Source: Dipylidium caninum (taxonomy: Eukaryota; Platyhelminthes; Cestoda; Cyclophyllidea; Dipylidiidae). From it: a DNA stretch of 64,000 bases. Shown here piece after piece: positions 22,860-34,117 of the stretch; the stretch's first letter is position 1, and each line of letters begins with the position of its first letter. The notes under the pieces were generated by a model. It was not told where the DNA came from, did no database searches, and saw only the letters and a list, made by a program, of their open reading frames with translations. A program made the translations under genes and the position numbers. Where the stretch lies: assembly GCA_017562135.1 (NCBI GenBank), contig QEYB01000255.1, forward strand, positions 124,001-188,000, written 5' to 3'.

Positions 22860-25800
22860 GTCAGAGAGTTTGGCGGTGAAGAACTGTCCTTACACTTGGG
22901 CTTAACACTGTCTCAGTGTTCAGACGTGCGCCTCGTTTCACCGCCCTTCTCATGGTCACACTTAACTCCTAAACAGCCTTTCACCATCCACCAGTCTGCA
23001 GGAAGTTACGCTACGGACCTGACCGCTCTGCCATGCAACTTAGTGCGCGTTGGTTCCCACGAGCTGTGCACTTGCTGCGGTCAGAACTCCCCATTTGCCG
23101 GTGTCATCGTCTCGTCAATGACGGTGTTCAAACGTGTCTGGGCTTTGAAGAAGTGACCTTAGAGAAGACGATAGAAGCTGCGTTGGTGGCGGCATCGTGT
23201 GTTAGACCCGCTCCTAGTTCTTCACTGCTACATGTCTCCGAAAAGTGTGGTCAGTGGAATTAAATCAGGCTTATTATAAGTTCAGCAAAATCACGAGTCT
23301 GCATAATGGAGGGTATCAATTAACAGGCAATACCGTCTTCTAAAGAGTCAATAATACGAGATATCCCATTCACCATGAGAAAAGATAGCCAAACTCCCCA
23401 TCAACGCGCCCCAACACCACCAGATCTCGTTCGATGCGCCCACCTAACGGTCAATTTCGTTTCAGTTAAAGATAATCTAGGCCGCGAAATTGGGAGGAAG
23501 ACGACATGGAGCGAAAGGAGTACGGATGGAAAATGACTATGCAACCTCGTGGAATCAGTTCCTATTGGTCATACACCACTTCGAGAAATATATCAAGGTA
23601 ATCGTCCAGATATGCTCGTGGCAGCTCGGACTCTCAATGCGCTGTGGACAATGGTGCCTCCAGGGGAGACTTAAAACTGTGGAATGCACCGGAATGTGAG
23701 GTGAACACTGAGAGGACAATCTCGTCGAGTACAATGCCTACACGAGGTGGTAGCCTGACTAAGTCTTTCGCTTGAGCCAACTGAGCAGACTCCCTTAAAT
23801 CTTCATCTGGTCAGTTATTCACTTTAGAAAAGGTGGACTACCTGTTTTCTGTGTCTTTCGAGCCGGTTGAGGCTGGTCTCTGACACTTTTTTGTGCCGCT
23901 TCCCCCTTCTGCTTTAACACACGCTTCACTCATCTCTGTTTATCTGAAGCAAATGGAGAACAACATAGATAAGCTTGTAAAATCGCGTCACAGTAGGTGA
24001 AAAATTGCTCTAAGTGCCACCTCAGGGCGTCATTCGCAGATGGGACTTCAGCGTGGATTTAATGCGGCAGCCTCGGGAGGCGCCGGTAAAGAGAAGACGG
24101 TCGTCTCTTTGTCAGTGTAGGCGGTTAAATGCCTTGAGCCTGCACGTACAGGCTCGCCACGCAATGCGTCCCCCACCGTGGCATGCACAATAGGCGTGAG
24201 GCTACATTCTTTGAACCGCCGAAGCGCGAAGTGGAGGTTGATGCGACAACACTAAGTAGGCTTAGAGGAAACGTATGATATCTCCCTTAAAAGTAAACGG
24301 CAATCCTATCCTCATGCCGAACCAACTTCTTCTCTTCTTCGCCTTCCTCACTTTTTATTATGTCACTATTTCCAGAATAGCTAAGAGAAGTGACCGCCTT
24401 TAATTATTGGCATCAGCTAAGGGATGCACTTAGAAAAACCCATTGGTCTTTCACTGGGAAGACCCTGTTTTCTCACGTCTGTGAACGTGGCCAACAATAT
24501 TGTCGCCTTTCCCTAGCTGACACAGCATTTGAGGTAGGTTGCAATACAACGGAAAAATTAACGGTGACTTTTGTTTTAAGGTGGACAATAAAGTGTGTGT
24601 TGACGGGGGATGATGTTCTCCTTCACAGTTCCATGATGCCTAGTGAGGAGCGGTTATTAAGTGGTAGCAGAAGGTAGAATTGACCCCACCGGTTGCTGCC
24701 ACATACGACATAGTGGTTCAGCTCCGAAGACGCATAAATGAAGTGCTCCTGATAAGAATACTTCGTCATGCGTCCTACTTGCTTGCAACGGCAGAACACA
24801 AGCCAACATGGAATTCCCTTTACGATCAAAATTGACCAGAAGCGAGAGAATGAATGCGGTAGCAGCGAATGTGTACCAATTTAAACTACAAGTTATATTT
24901 CTTCTTTCACCCATTAAGGAAGTCTGGTCGAAAAATGGGGCGACTTGTGAAAATGTACACAATTTAGCGATACCAAGTGAAGTGACGCCTGTGCCGCGTC
25001 ACGTTCCTTTCTTTGGACGTCGGCTCAAATGGCCTTATCGCCACGGGGTGGCGTTGTTCGCCTTTACCCTGCAGCCTGCTTGTTCGGATTCGGATGTATA
25101 GAGGGGACTGGTGGTTGGGTAGGTGGCCCAAAATACCATTACCAAACATCATTAAAGCGAGCTACTACTGCCGTGTGGTGGCATCATAATCGGATCATGT
25201 TAATTGTGGGAAAGGTCGTGTCTCACTTCTCCAAAGGGAAGGTTCGTTTTACCCCAATTAGCACCCTAATTAGTAGTTAGCCCAACGCATAGGGGAGGTT
25301 CCAAAAGAGTGCTTGCTGAAAGTTGGAGCCCAACCTTTGCTTTAATCTACTACTTAAATCGATCCCAACAGCAGACGTTTGTGTCATTGTAAAAGTTTTT
25401 GGGCATTTATATGGAAAAAAAGAGGATAGTAGAATAACTTACTAATTTTAGACGCGTAAGAACAGGATACCAAAGAAGTGTCGACTGTCATGTAAGAAAA
25501 GCACTCCATTCAAATGCGTTTTACAGGCTTCAAAGTTGTTAGCGCGAGTATCGACCTATGGCATACACTCGAGAGACACACGAGTTGACCAATTGCCAGC
25601 TGGCGAGCAAATATATACGTGCACACACAACACACACACACACACACGCATGTTGGCTCAATTAAGACGCCATGTGTCTGTGTGTGTGGGTGTGGATGCG
25701 TGTGTGCTTAAGTTCACCGACGACGCCTGCCAAATGCGGTAGATCTTGCATGGCGAGGCAGGGCTTCGCCGGTGTCACAAGTACGCATTGCACAGATGGC

Positions 25801-27273
25801 AGAAAGTGCTCAAAGGCGATATCACTTGACTGTATGGCAATGGGTGGATGCGTAGGCATTTCGGCTCCATTCCAACTTTATTAACCACAAGGGCCACTTC
25901 ACAGCAGACCATTAAGGCGTAAATGTGTATTAGACCAACAAAGAAAACTTAAAAGCTAATATAAACTAATAGGTATGGATTGAGGCTAATAAACTTACAA
26001 TAGTACCGGTAGTATGCCTCAGGTGCAGAAGATGGAAAGGATGGCAATAAAAATAAAATTGATGAAAATTTTATCTAGGTTACATGTTCGGTAAATACGT
26101 GGATTTTATTAATGAAGAAGATCTTGTTATAGAGTCTTGACGCTCAATTTGAGGCAGAGTTAATTAAATTAAAATCGTCGTCTAATTTTGTGGAGCTATA
26201 ATTGCTATTCATTTTCAAATTACCACTGTCATGCTTCTTTGATTATAAAAAGAATAATTGTTTCGTCTATATAATTCTATGGGGCAGAGAGCAAAGTACC
26301 TAATTGGGTTATTTATGCACATTGTTTCTCTATTAATACTGCTAACATGACAAGAATTAACCAGACTTTTGCCCTCCACTACAACGTTATTGTCTTTTCC
26401 ATGTAATTGCATATGTTGGTGCGGTGGTTACAATCGTACGATAGTACACGTTTGATTTTATATGTGATGCGACCCCTATTACCAAATTCCCATGAAATGA
26501 ATATTTTGAATAGAATAAAGTGCATACCCACATGCAGCTTAACGAAAGCGATGTTTTTCATACTAAGGAACTCATAAATCGACAAAGTTAAAAGCGGCCT
26601 CAAATGGTAGAGTCCGTACCTATCTAGTCAGTCGCGTTTTGCCCAGCAAGGGGTTCCGTAATGACGTTTATTTTCACGGTTTGGCAAATAAGTTGTCTTC
26701 CTAAAAATATTATCTCTAATGTATAAAAACTATATTAAATTGTAGACTAACAATGTTCACAAATAAATACCTCTTAAAAACCATAACAATAATATGTGAA
26801 ATATTGCGTTATTTGTTTGGCTATTTCGATTCCTGAGCCCCGTGACAGTTTAGTAGCGGAGGCTATTTAAGCGTCGTAGCAGTAGGTGCATAACTGTTAG
26901 TTAGATTTGTGTACAATAGAAAAACTAACTTCAACTTCGTTAAAATCGCGAACATTATTTTATTGATTAATTTGACATGTACTGGGCGATAACCGCCTAA
27001 AATGGTAGTGATGAACACACCCTTATGGGCTATAAGGTTTCGGTTTATTGTCTTATAGAGTATTTCCCAAGGCTTCAATTAGAAGTTTTAATTTAAGCAC
27101 ACACTTATTTATACTCGATAGATGTTACGTAAACTTAACTCAATTAGCTGTCGGAGTGCGGATTCCTAGGTTCTCTGGTACATTTATTTGGCAGATCGGT
27201 TGAAATGCCGCAAACATATGTGGATGAAGTAACACGTGATGCCTTGGCTTCATTTTTTTGAATTAAGATATAG
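22860..27273. other. intergenic stretch, GC-moderate then AT-rich
   Basis: No protein family or RNA gene was recognised. 22.9-25.9 kb holds several short open frames without splice support. 25.9-27.2 kb is strongly AT-rich. The CA/TG dinucleotide arrays at 25621-25706 are the only structured elements seen. The start of the RIIAD1 gene lies at the right edge. Confidence 0.5.
25621..25706. repeat. inverted pair of (CA)n and (TG)n arrays
   Basis: A CA-rich array (25621-25648) is followed, after a short spacer containing GCATG and later CATG, by a TG-rich array (25672-25706). Because TG is the complement of CA in inverted order, the two arms could pair as a long imperfect hairpin with a loop of about 20 nt. 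Confidence 0.75.
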
Positions 27274-27739
27274 ATGAAGCCTGACAAACCCAAACAGGAC
27301 CCTCCAAGAAGTGTGTCAAATTTTGATTTGGGCGACATAGATGACATCGGCGCCCTCAGCAGCGATCAACAAGCAGCGTTAAATTTAGTCAAAGTAAAAG
27401 TATTTCCCCTCTGACGCCTGAGAAAGGTCCAAACAAGAAAGGCGAATGAGATTTACCTTAGAGAACATCCAGAAATTGCCCATATGACGAATGCGTTCAT
27501 AAGGTATTTAACTGTATTGGAGGCTTTTCGTTATCTCTTGCAGAGAGGTATTAGAAGTTCAGCCAGACGATGTCAGAGAATATGCAGCAGGTTGGCCTTA
27601 TAAGTTCTCTGTTCACAATATTTAAGATTTTTTTACAGATTCTAACCTGAAGAAGAAAATTGAGAGAATAGAGAAAGAAAATATCATGGAGGCAAGGGTC
27701 TGCCATATAGCGAATAGTTTAGGGCAAGATGTTGAATAA
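27274..27739 (+). CDS. RIIAD1: RIIa-domain-containing protein 1 orthologue
   Basis: Four exons: 27274-27393, 27427-27503, 27544-27590 and 27639-27739, with introns of 33, 40 and 48 nt. The joined frame encodes 114 residues. The family core is clear: GALSSDQQAALN, then VQTRKANEIYLREHPEI, then the helix pair ending in DDVREYAAD, matching the RIIa dimerisation/docking fold (about residues 28-86) that pairs with amphipathic helices of AKAP-like partners. The vertebrate protein is small and associated with testis and motile cilia; the same role here is inferred. Conserved motifs fall on both sides of each junction. Intron 1 ends in AAG; introns 2 and 3 end in CAG. The start follows an in-frame-independent TAG and is the only Met upstream of the core. 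No exon exceeds 120 nt, so the gene is easily missed by simple ORF scans. Confidence 0.9.
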
Positions 27740-27909
27740 TGCAGCTGGAGTTGCGATTTATTACAACTTCATAAGTGTTCTAGTATTGAAAAGTAAAACC
27801 ACTTCATCTCTTATTTGTTGTTCTGCTTATCACCGAATTACTCCAAAAGTATACATCTAATCATTCGCATCCGCACATATTTATAATCATGACTTTGTAT
27901 AATCACATT

Positions 27910-27915
27910 AATAAA
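27910..27915 (+). promoter_or_regulatory. poly(A) signal AATAAA of RIIAD1
   Basis: AATAAA lies about 170 nt past the RIIAD1 stop codon on the same strand, in AT-rich sequence. Confidence 0.45.
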
Positions 27916-28494
27916 TTGGGACAAAGGACGCATTATGATAAATTTTTGCCGTAGGGAACTCTTCGAAGATACGAGTCCTTAATGTGGTTTTATAGATTCC
28001 TCGTTCTACTTCGTCATAACATTGTAGATGAAAAGATATAGTTTGTAAAACTTTGTTTCATTTTGCACTATTTTTGTTGACCATTTGTTAAAAGTTATAT
28101 CTCATGTTACACGAAACACTGGTAAATGTATGGTGACTTTTAGAAATCCCCAAAATTATGTATATCAGAAAATCTACACGCAGGATTCCATATATTCGCA
28201 GGACTATCGTTAAGCATTTTGGTCAAGATAGATGCCTTTATAGTTGCCCCTTTGCACACGAGCGACGCTGCTACGGCGCTACGGTCTTTCTTAACTCGAT
28301 TTGCTTATTCATGATGTATGATAAACTATTTCGCTCTGAATTGCTTTCGTGGACTAGGCTTGGCCTGCATTTCTAGCCAAAGCTTGACTTAGTTTAGTTG
28401 GCCGCAGCGGAGTATTCGCTTGAAGCAGTCTTGGCAACAAACATAGTAATTGAGATGTTTTGAGCCCTAAAAAGGTGATTCAAAATCAGATCAG
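27916..28494. other. AT-rich stretch between RIIAD1 and the unrecognised plus-strand gene
   Basis: A 72-codon plus-strand frame (28158-28376) is present but shows no motif and no donor that joins in phase to the next exons. The first exons of the following gene may lie here, but none could be fixed. Confidence 0.4.
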
Positions 28495-29224
28495 AAGTTA
28501 CGACGAATCAATTTTGCCTTTGTGGATGAAGAAATTACATTGAGTCCTGACGGATTACTCCACGAAACTGATGAATCCAATGGAGAGATGGTGAAGAAGT
28601 AAAATGTGTGAATCGACGAGAAATTAGAATCATAAAGAATGAAAGTGGAAGTGCGGAGGGTGCAAATAGTTCAAAATGGGCACTCTGCTGGGAATACGAA
28701 GATATTCCGCCAAAAGTACAATTTATACCTAGCCAAAATCCAACAGCACCACGAGTAGATTCTAATGATGTGGAACAACCAATGGGATTCTTAAACTGTT
28801 TTTTTACCAATTTTCTCGTGAAAAAGTATTCGTGAAACCTACATATATGCAAAACAAAAATAAGGAAGGAGCACGCTACCTGCGAATTCCATATGGCAAA
28901 AGCTGGCGTGCTGTGAGCACCGCAGAATTCTGAAAATTTACTGCTGTTATAATCGAGGTGAGGCCCAACGCCGTTGGACAATTTACATGAATATTAGTGG
29001 AGATATATCGTCAATTGTACACCTTTCCCTTCGGATACCCTTACAAGAGGCATATTTGGCAAAATATTCTGGGTGATTCATCTGAAAACTATTTCAACAC
29101 GCATCTCTTTTCAGAGAAGGCGCCCACAATGAGCAAGTTGCTCATCCACTCGAATTTCTTGGATTGTTTTATGGCGGACGAGCATGCGCGCGTGGACGTG
29201 TCAACAATACAATTCAAAGGTTGA
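28495..29224 (+). CDS. unrecognised multi-exon gene (partial model)
   Basis: Exon at 28495-28598 after a CAG acceptor (INFAFVDEEITLSPDGLLHE), a 29-nt intron (28599-28627), then 28628-28797 (KWALCWEYEDIPPKVQFIPS), a second 29-nt gap (28798-28826, donor GTTTTT, acceptor AAG), then 28827 onward (KPTYMQNKNKEGARYLRIPY). Phases agree at both joins. Open, coding-like sequence resumes after a TAG acceptor at about 28998 (YRQLYTFPFGYPYKRHIW) and runs to a stop at 29222-29224; the join before it (donor near 28892) is a guess. The plus-strand reading is preferred because the overlapping minus frame (28535-28981) is Ser/Phe-rich and hydrophobic without structure. I recognise no domain, and the first exon with the start codon was not found. 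Confidence 0.45.
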
Positions 29225-30278
29225 AAAAATTGGCTATTAAAGTCTGTGTTCTTACTGACTCGGAGAGTGACCACATTTGCTGCATGTGGAAAATACTACG
29301 GATGCGTGTCCGAGTGAGCCGAGGATGCATCTTGGACATTGTTTCGCGAAATATCACACGAAAGCTAATTATGGAGTCTAACCTTTGTCAATTTTGAATT
29401 TTTTTCGATGCAAAATGGATAAATCTATGGATTTTTATTATTAGTAGACGTTTGTTTGAATGCATATGGTTTTGCGGTACTTCTAAATGCCTCCCCAATT
29501 TGGCTGAAATGGAGGAAGGCCTCGAGTGAAAAGGGTTAAAAAGGGGATGAAAAGTCACCTACTTGCGACGTATTGTGTCATTCAGGGAAGTACTTATTCG
29601 GACCTCGTCTTCATCCAAATCGCCTATAATCTACGTTATATCCTTTTACTGTTTTTGCCGTAATTTCCTCTGCTTATGATAAGGAAATCGGAGAAATCTT
29701 TCCTCAAAGTTGTATAATCACCGTTTACGGTATCTGGCAGTTGTGGAAGAAGGCAAGCTTTACTGTCGTCGCATCTTTGGCCCCCGCAGACCGTAGACGC
29801 CCCGTGGGTCTCTCAATTACCGGCAGGAGACGCCCCGCAATAGTCCCTTCCGCACCACCCAGACGTGTTCAGGGGCTCCACTGGATGAAATAAATCTGAT
29901 CAACATTTTATTTCTACTGGGGCTCCATCGGAAGTGGTGCAGCTGTCTTTCGTTACGCTAATTCTCCAAAATTGCCATTTAAGATGTGATTGGAAATTTA
30001 AAAAAATTATCGGTCATATATCAGAAAGCAGTATTTCACTACTGACATTTTTAGAAAAAGAGAAGTAACGCTTTGTTTAATTCTTATGAGATTAAAATGA
30101 CCTATTGCAGAGGCACAGGCGACTCGCCATTTGCGTACAGTCTGAAAAGAAAAAAAGCGGGAAGCATCCAAAAGTGTAAACCATGAACGAATAGGATTAG
30201 TGCGCTTATCACCAGTCCGTTGCTGCCATCCACGGGAAATTGTCAAAAATAACCGCTCTCGATGTGTGTAAAAGGGTT
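29225..30278. other. intergenic stretch between convergent genes
   Basis: A plus-strand frame overlapping the end of the previous gene continues to about 29397 (MWKILRMRVRVSRG) and could be an alternative 3' end. Beyond that only short frames are present; 29760-29890 is locally GC-rich. No conserved feature is recognised. Confidence 0.4.
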
Positions 30279-30284
30279 TTTATT
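30279..30284 (-). promoter_or_regulatory. poly(A) signal AATAAA of the GPCR gene
   Basis: TTTATT on the plus strand gives AATAAA on the minus strand 27 nt after the GPCR stop codon (30311-30313). Confidence 0.55.
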
Positions 30285-30310
30285 CGAAGTAAAAAGACGT
30301 GTTTACAAAG

Positions 30311-33300
30311 TCACTGTACGTTGGAACGAGTCGTCTGACTAACTTCGATGCCATTTTTCCTCCTTTCTTGGGCTTTTTCAATCCTACAGCAGCAGGTCTT
30401 CCTAGTTCGTGACCACATATTCTCGAGCCTATTGCGAAAGAACTTAAAAAAGAAGATGTAAGTGTAACCGTGACAGGCGTACTGGATGTCTTTGGTGGAG
30501 TTGAAGAGGCGGCTCAGTTCCGCCACCACGGCGGACTCGCAACGGGGCGTTCTGGACGTGTGGCCGGCACGAATGCAAACAGTTACGGTAAAGGGCAGAG
30601 TGAAGGCGAAAGATAAGAATGAGATGAGCAAATACGCGAAGACCCTTTTCAACTCGATTCTCTTCTCGCACTGATCATTTGGGATTGGGTGGTTTGACTT
30701 CCGGGCGTTCTGGACGGCGAGGCGTTTCTTCCGTCGGTGCAGGAACTTAACCATTTGCCCGATGATGACACAGTTGATGATGACGAGGAGGAAGGTTGGA
30801 ATGAGAAAGGTGATGACTGTCACATTCACCTTGTTGTAATATTGGGTCTCTTGGTGTACCTTGTACGTGCAAATCACCGTTTTATTTGTAGCTAGAATAA
30901 AACGACTTAAAGCATTGTGAGATATCCCTGCAAAACGTCGAGACGAAAACTGCCCCATTCGTAATTGCCACCAGTCTATGATTTCGCGCCTGCAAACGCT
31001 TTTTGAAATTCATCTTGAAGGCAATGTTAGGAGCGAGAAAAAGAAGCTGATATCATTTACCCTTATCCTTTTTGCTCCTTAATGGATGGGTAGCCGAAAG
31101 GAGAGTGTGCCGACAACTTTGTCCGACTGTGAGCATCTTTAAGAGGTTGTGTTTTTGTTTTAATTTAGACACACTTTATCCTTCTCGACACTAGCAAGAA
31201 ATAAACTCTTAACTTGGGCATCCCAAAAGCGTCATAAGTTAACGTGGGCAAAAATCCGGTTCACGGTTAGTGACATCGTGATTCAACGAGCTTCGACACT
31301 CATTCCTGTCTCCACACCTCGGCGAATGCGCTGGCATGGCCAACTTCGTACCTTTTACATTGCTCCAGAAGAGGGGCTCCACGGTCCTCCGACCGTGGGC
31401 GGGGCGAGTGTCGTGGTGGTGACGGTGGTGGCCGTGCGGCGACCGTCAACGGGTGAACACTCCACAGGGTCTGAGTGCCTCTACAGTACTTCAGTAGTCT
31501 ATACCCGAGGATTAATTTTTTTTATTCTGTAGTAGCCAAGTTTACCTCAGTGCCCACACTTCGAAATTTTTACCAATGAGGAGAAGTAGTCGGAGGGAAA
31601 GTTAAGCGGGGAAATTCACATATTAAATACAAGGTTATCAGGTCAAATGGACGCCACTAACTAGCTGCCGGGCTGCCGCGATAACCCAGCGACGATAAGA
31701 CGCTACAATTTCACTAGACCATTAAATGGTGGCTTGTTAGAGTGTCGAATCATAGCTCGCATTCGGGCGGGCTGGAACATCCTCTACTTCCCCCTAGTTG
31801 ATAGCGAATACGCGAACATAAAGGGGGGCTCCAGAGCGGCGGAAGTGTCCCTTGTTAGAGCTTCCACTTCAACAAATTACTCCTAGGCACTGTGGCGCAG
31901 TAGCATTTTTTTCCTTTCGCTGGAAGGAGCGAGGCCCCACGCACTTGCGGTTCGTAATCGTCCGCTTCCAGAAATGTCACCGAAAACATATGTTATAAAG
32001 CAACCGCAGAGGGTTGGAATATTCCGCTACAGCTGTGATAGGCCAAGGTGCACATTGTCAACTTTGGGGATTTGTCAAAAAGCTCTTGCAGCAGGTTTGA
32101 CCCAGGCACCATGCAGCGTGGTGTGCATGGAGGAGGAGGAGGAGGAGGAGATTATTTGCGGTGTCTCTAATCCCCCTGCGCGGTCACCTTGGACAGACTG
32201 TGTCCTTTAGACTGCTAACCGCCGACCCAGGACAACTTGACTACCTCCAAACCTAAAGTATTTTTCTGTGTCGCCAGTGAAAACACATTTTTAGCCGCGA
32301 GTTATCGGAGCAACCAATTATTACGTTGGAAATTATGAAACGGGCTTTTTGTGTAGAGCTGCAGCGGGGGAGAGACGCATTGTGAAATGCCTCGATATTT
32401 TTATGTATACATTTTAAATTGTTCCTCATATTCATTTCTTAAGATTTTCCCTTGTTTTTTCATCCCACTTTTATTAGATTTTGCCCGAAATCACAGGGAA
32501 GCAAAACGCGAGTTACACATTTACTTTTCTTGTACGAGTTCAGATTGACTCGTATCGCAGCTCAACAGGTTTCGAGAAATATTAATGAGGCATTCGGAGG
32601 TGGGTCCACTGATGAGACGATGCTCGGTGTTGGTTCCCAAAGTATTGCCCTGGCAAAATGAGCATCGTCGAGGCGCCTCGCCTCGAGGAAGACCACCGAC
32701 TCTTGTTGATAACGCGGTAGAATTGAGGGCCGCGGCTGCGGAATCCGATACACCGCACAACAGCCATGCATAGACGGGGGTCTAAACTAGGAACTGGCCA
32801 AACAACTGCGGTAGGGCTGTGCTAAAACATCTGCTTGCCATAAATGAAGAAAAAAGGTGGACTCATGTGCGCCGGTCTTACGAGCTGACGCAACTGGAGG
32901 TGATCGCCCGACCGCAAGAACAAGTGTGCGTCTTCGTGGCTTCCGTCGCAACACGCGATTGCCGCCCTCTTTAAACCAAATTAGCACTGGCGATGAAATG
33001 TGGATTTTTCATGATAATCGAAAACGATCAAGCAGGTGGGTGGATAAGAACACCCGCCACGGAGCCGAAAACCCTTCAAAAAGGATTATGGCGACTGCCA
33101 TGTGGTCGCATGCCCACGGAGTTATTCCCTTCTGCAATCAAGACTCTTCCATCCGCATGGGAAAATTTTTTTTGGCCGGGGGGGGGGGGGGGTAATACTT
33201 GCTCTCTCCGTCGTCGGCAGAAAGTCGTGAGGGAAAATGGAAATTGTTTCGTTTGAATATAATAAGTGATGTGGGAAATTGCATTTTTTGTTTAGAACTT

Positions 33301-34117
33301 ATTTTCAACTCCCGTTTCATAGTTTCTCATTTAATTTTCATTAATATCATGTAGGGGAGAAGTGAATTACAATGAAATTTTTCATGGACGGGGAGAACAA
33401 CGAGGATATACTTCTTACCCCCAGTTAACTCTACAAATCTACACTGCAACAGGCATTTTAAAGAAAGACAATTTTAACATATTTATGTGACGGCGGTTAT
33501 TTCGTTTGAGTAGGGCAGCTTAGCGGATGCCGAATCCGCAAATGAATGCGAGTGAGTGACTTACTTTGTGTCGTATTAAACAGCCAGAGTTGTCTTTCCG
33601 CCTGACTTTCGTGTCTTAATTCAAAATCTGCTGCGATAGAAGCATTAAGTGCGGCCCCCACCACCATTATTCCGACGTAGACCAGCATTGTGCTGTAGAT
33701 GTGGCGGTCTCGCTGAAACTGATGCGGGAAGCTGATGGAGAGCACTCGGTCTATTCCAAATGCGAGTATTATGTAAGCCGCTATAAAGCTGTTCCATGAT
33801 TCGGCGAACTCAAAAAACCGGCATGTTGCAAGAGAAGCGGTGTCGATTTTGATGTTGACACTCCCGTTGGAGAAGTAATAGAGACCGCGGCCCATGAAGT
33901 CATCAATGAACGTGTTGAGCATGAGCACTGCGGATTCGAAGATGCTCAGGGCCATGGGGTAGAGGTTGTAGCGCGTAAGGGGTCTGTTTGTGTAGAAGAG
34001 GTAAAACACCATTATGTTGGCTGTTATGCCGGAGAGGAAAAGGAGGGGAGAGACGAAGCAACGGAAGCTTGCCACGATGACGACTAAAATATTCACTGCT
34101 TTCAAACAGCGATCCAT
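30311..34117 (-). CDS. divergent rhodopsin-class (class A) G-protein-coupled receptor
   Basis: Two exons, 33565-34117 (donor GTAAGT) and 30311-30891 (acceptor CTAG), phase 1 at the join, 377 residues. Exon 1 holds TM1-TM4, exon 2 TM5-TM7 and a Cys/Arg-rich tail. Class A features present: the TM1 Asn in SGITANIMVF, the extracellular Cys pair (TCRFFEF before TM3 and VICTY in loop 2), IDRVLSISFPH at the DRY site, and the TM5 Pro in FLIPTFLLVI. Departures: TM2 has Glu (IFESAV) where Asp is usual; TM6 has FAFTLPF in place of CWxP; TM7 has CHGYTYIFF in place of NPxxY. Flatworms are known to carry lineage-specific rhodopsin-like orphan and FMRFamide-type families, and this fits such a group better than any conserved amine or peptide subtype. 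The ligand is unknown. Confidence 0.85.
32129..32150. repeat. (GGA)n trinucleotide run
   Basis: Seven near-perfect GGA units in the GPCR intron. Confidence 0.85.
33178..33192. repeat. homopolymer run of 15 G
   Basis: Uninterrupted G run inside the GPCR intron; a likely site of length error in assembly. Confidence 0.85.

Larger units (their letters stand above)
30892..33564 (-). other. intron of the GPCR gene (2.7 kb)
   Basis: Single large intron between the TM4 and TM5 exons. It holds a (GGA)n run at 32129-32150 and a 15-G run at 33178-33192. The frames at 32.5-33.2 kb occur on both strands and carry no recognised motif. Confidence 0.6.

Noticed and set aside
28535..28981. 148-codon minus-strand frame
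   Set aside because: It is the complement of the better-supported plus-strand exons; its own sequence is Ser/Phe-rich and structureless.
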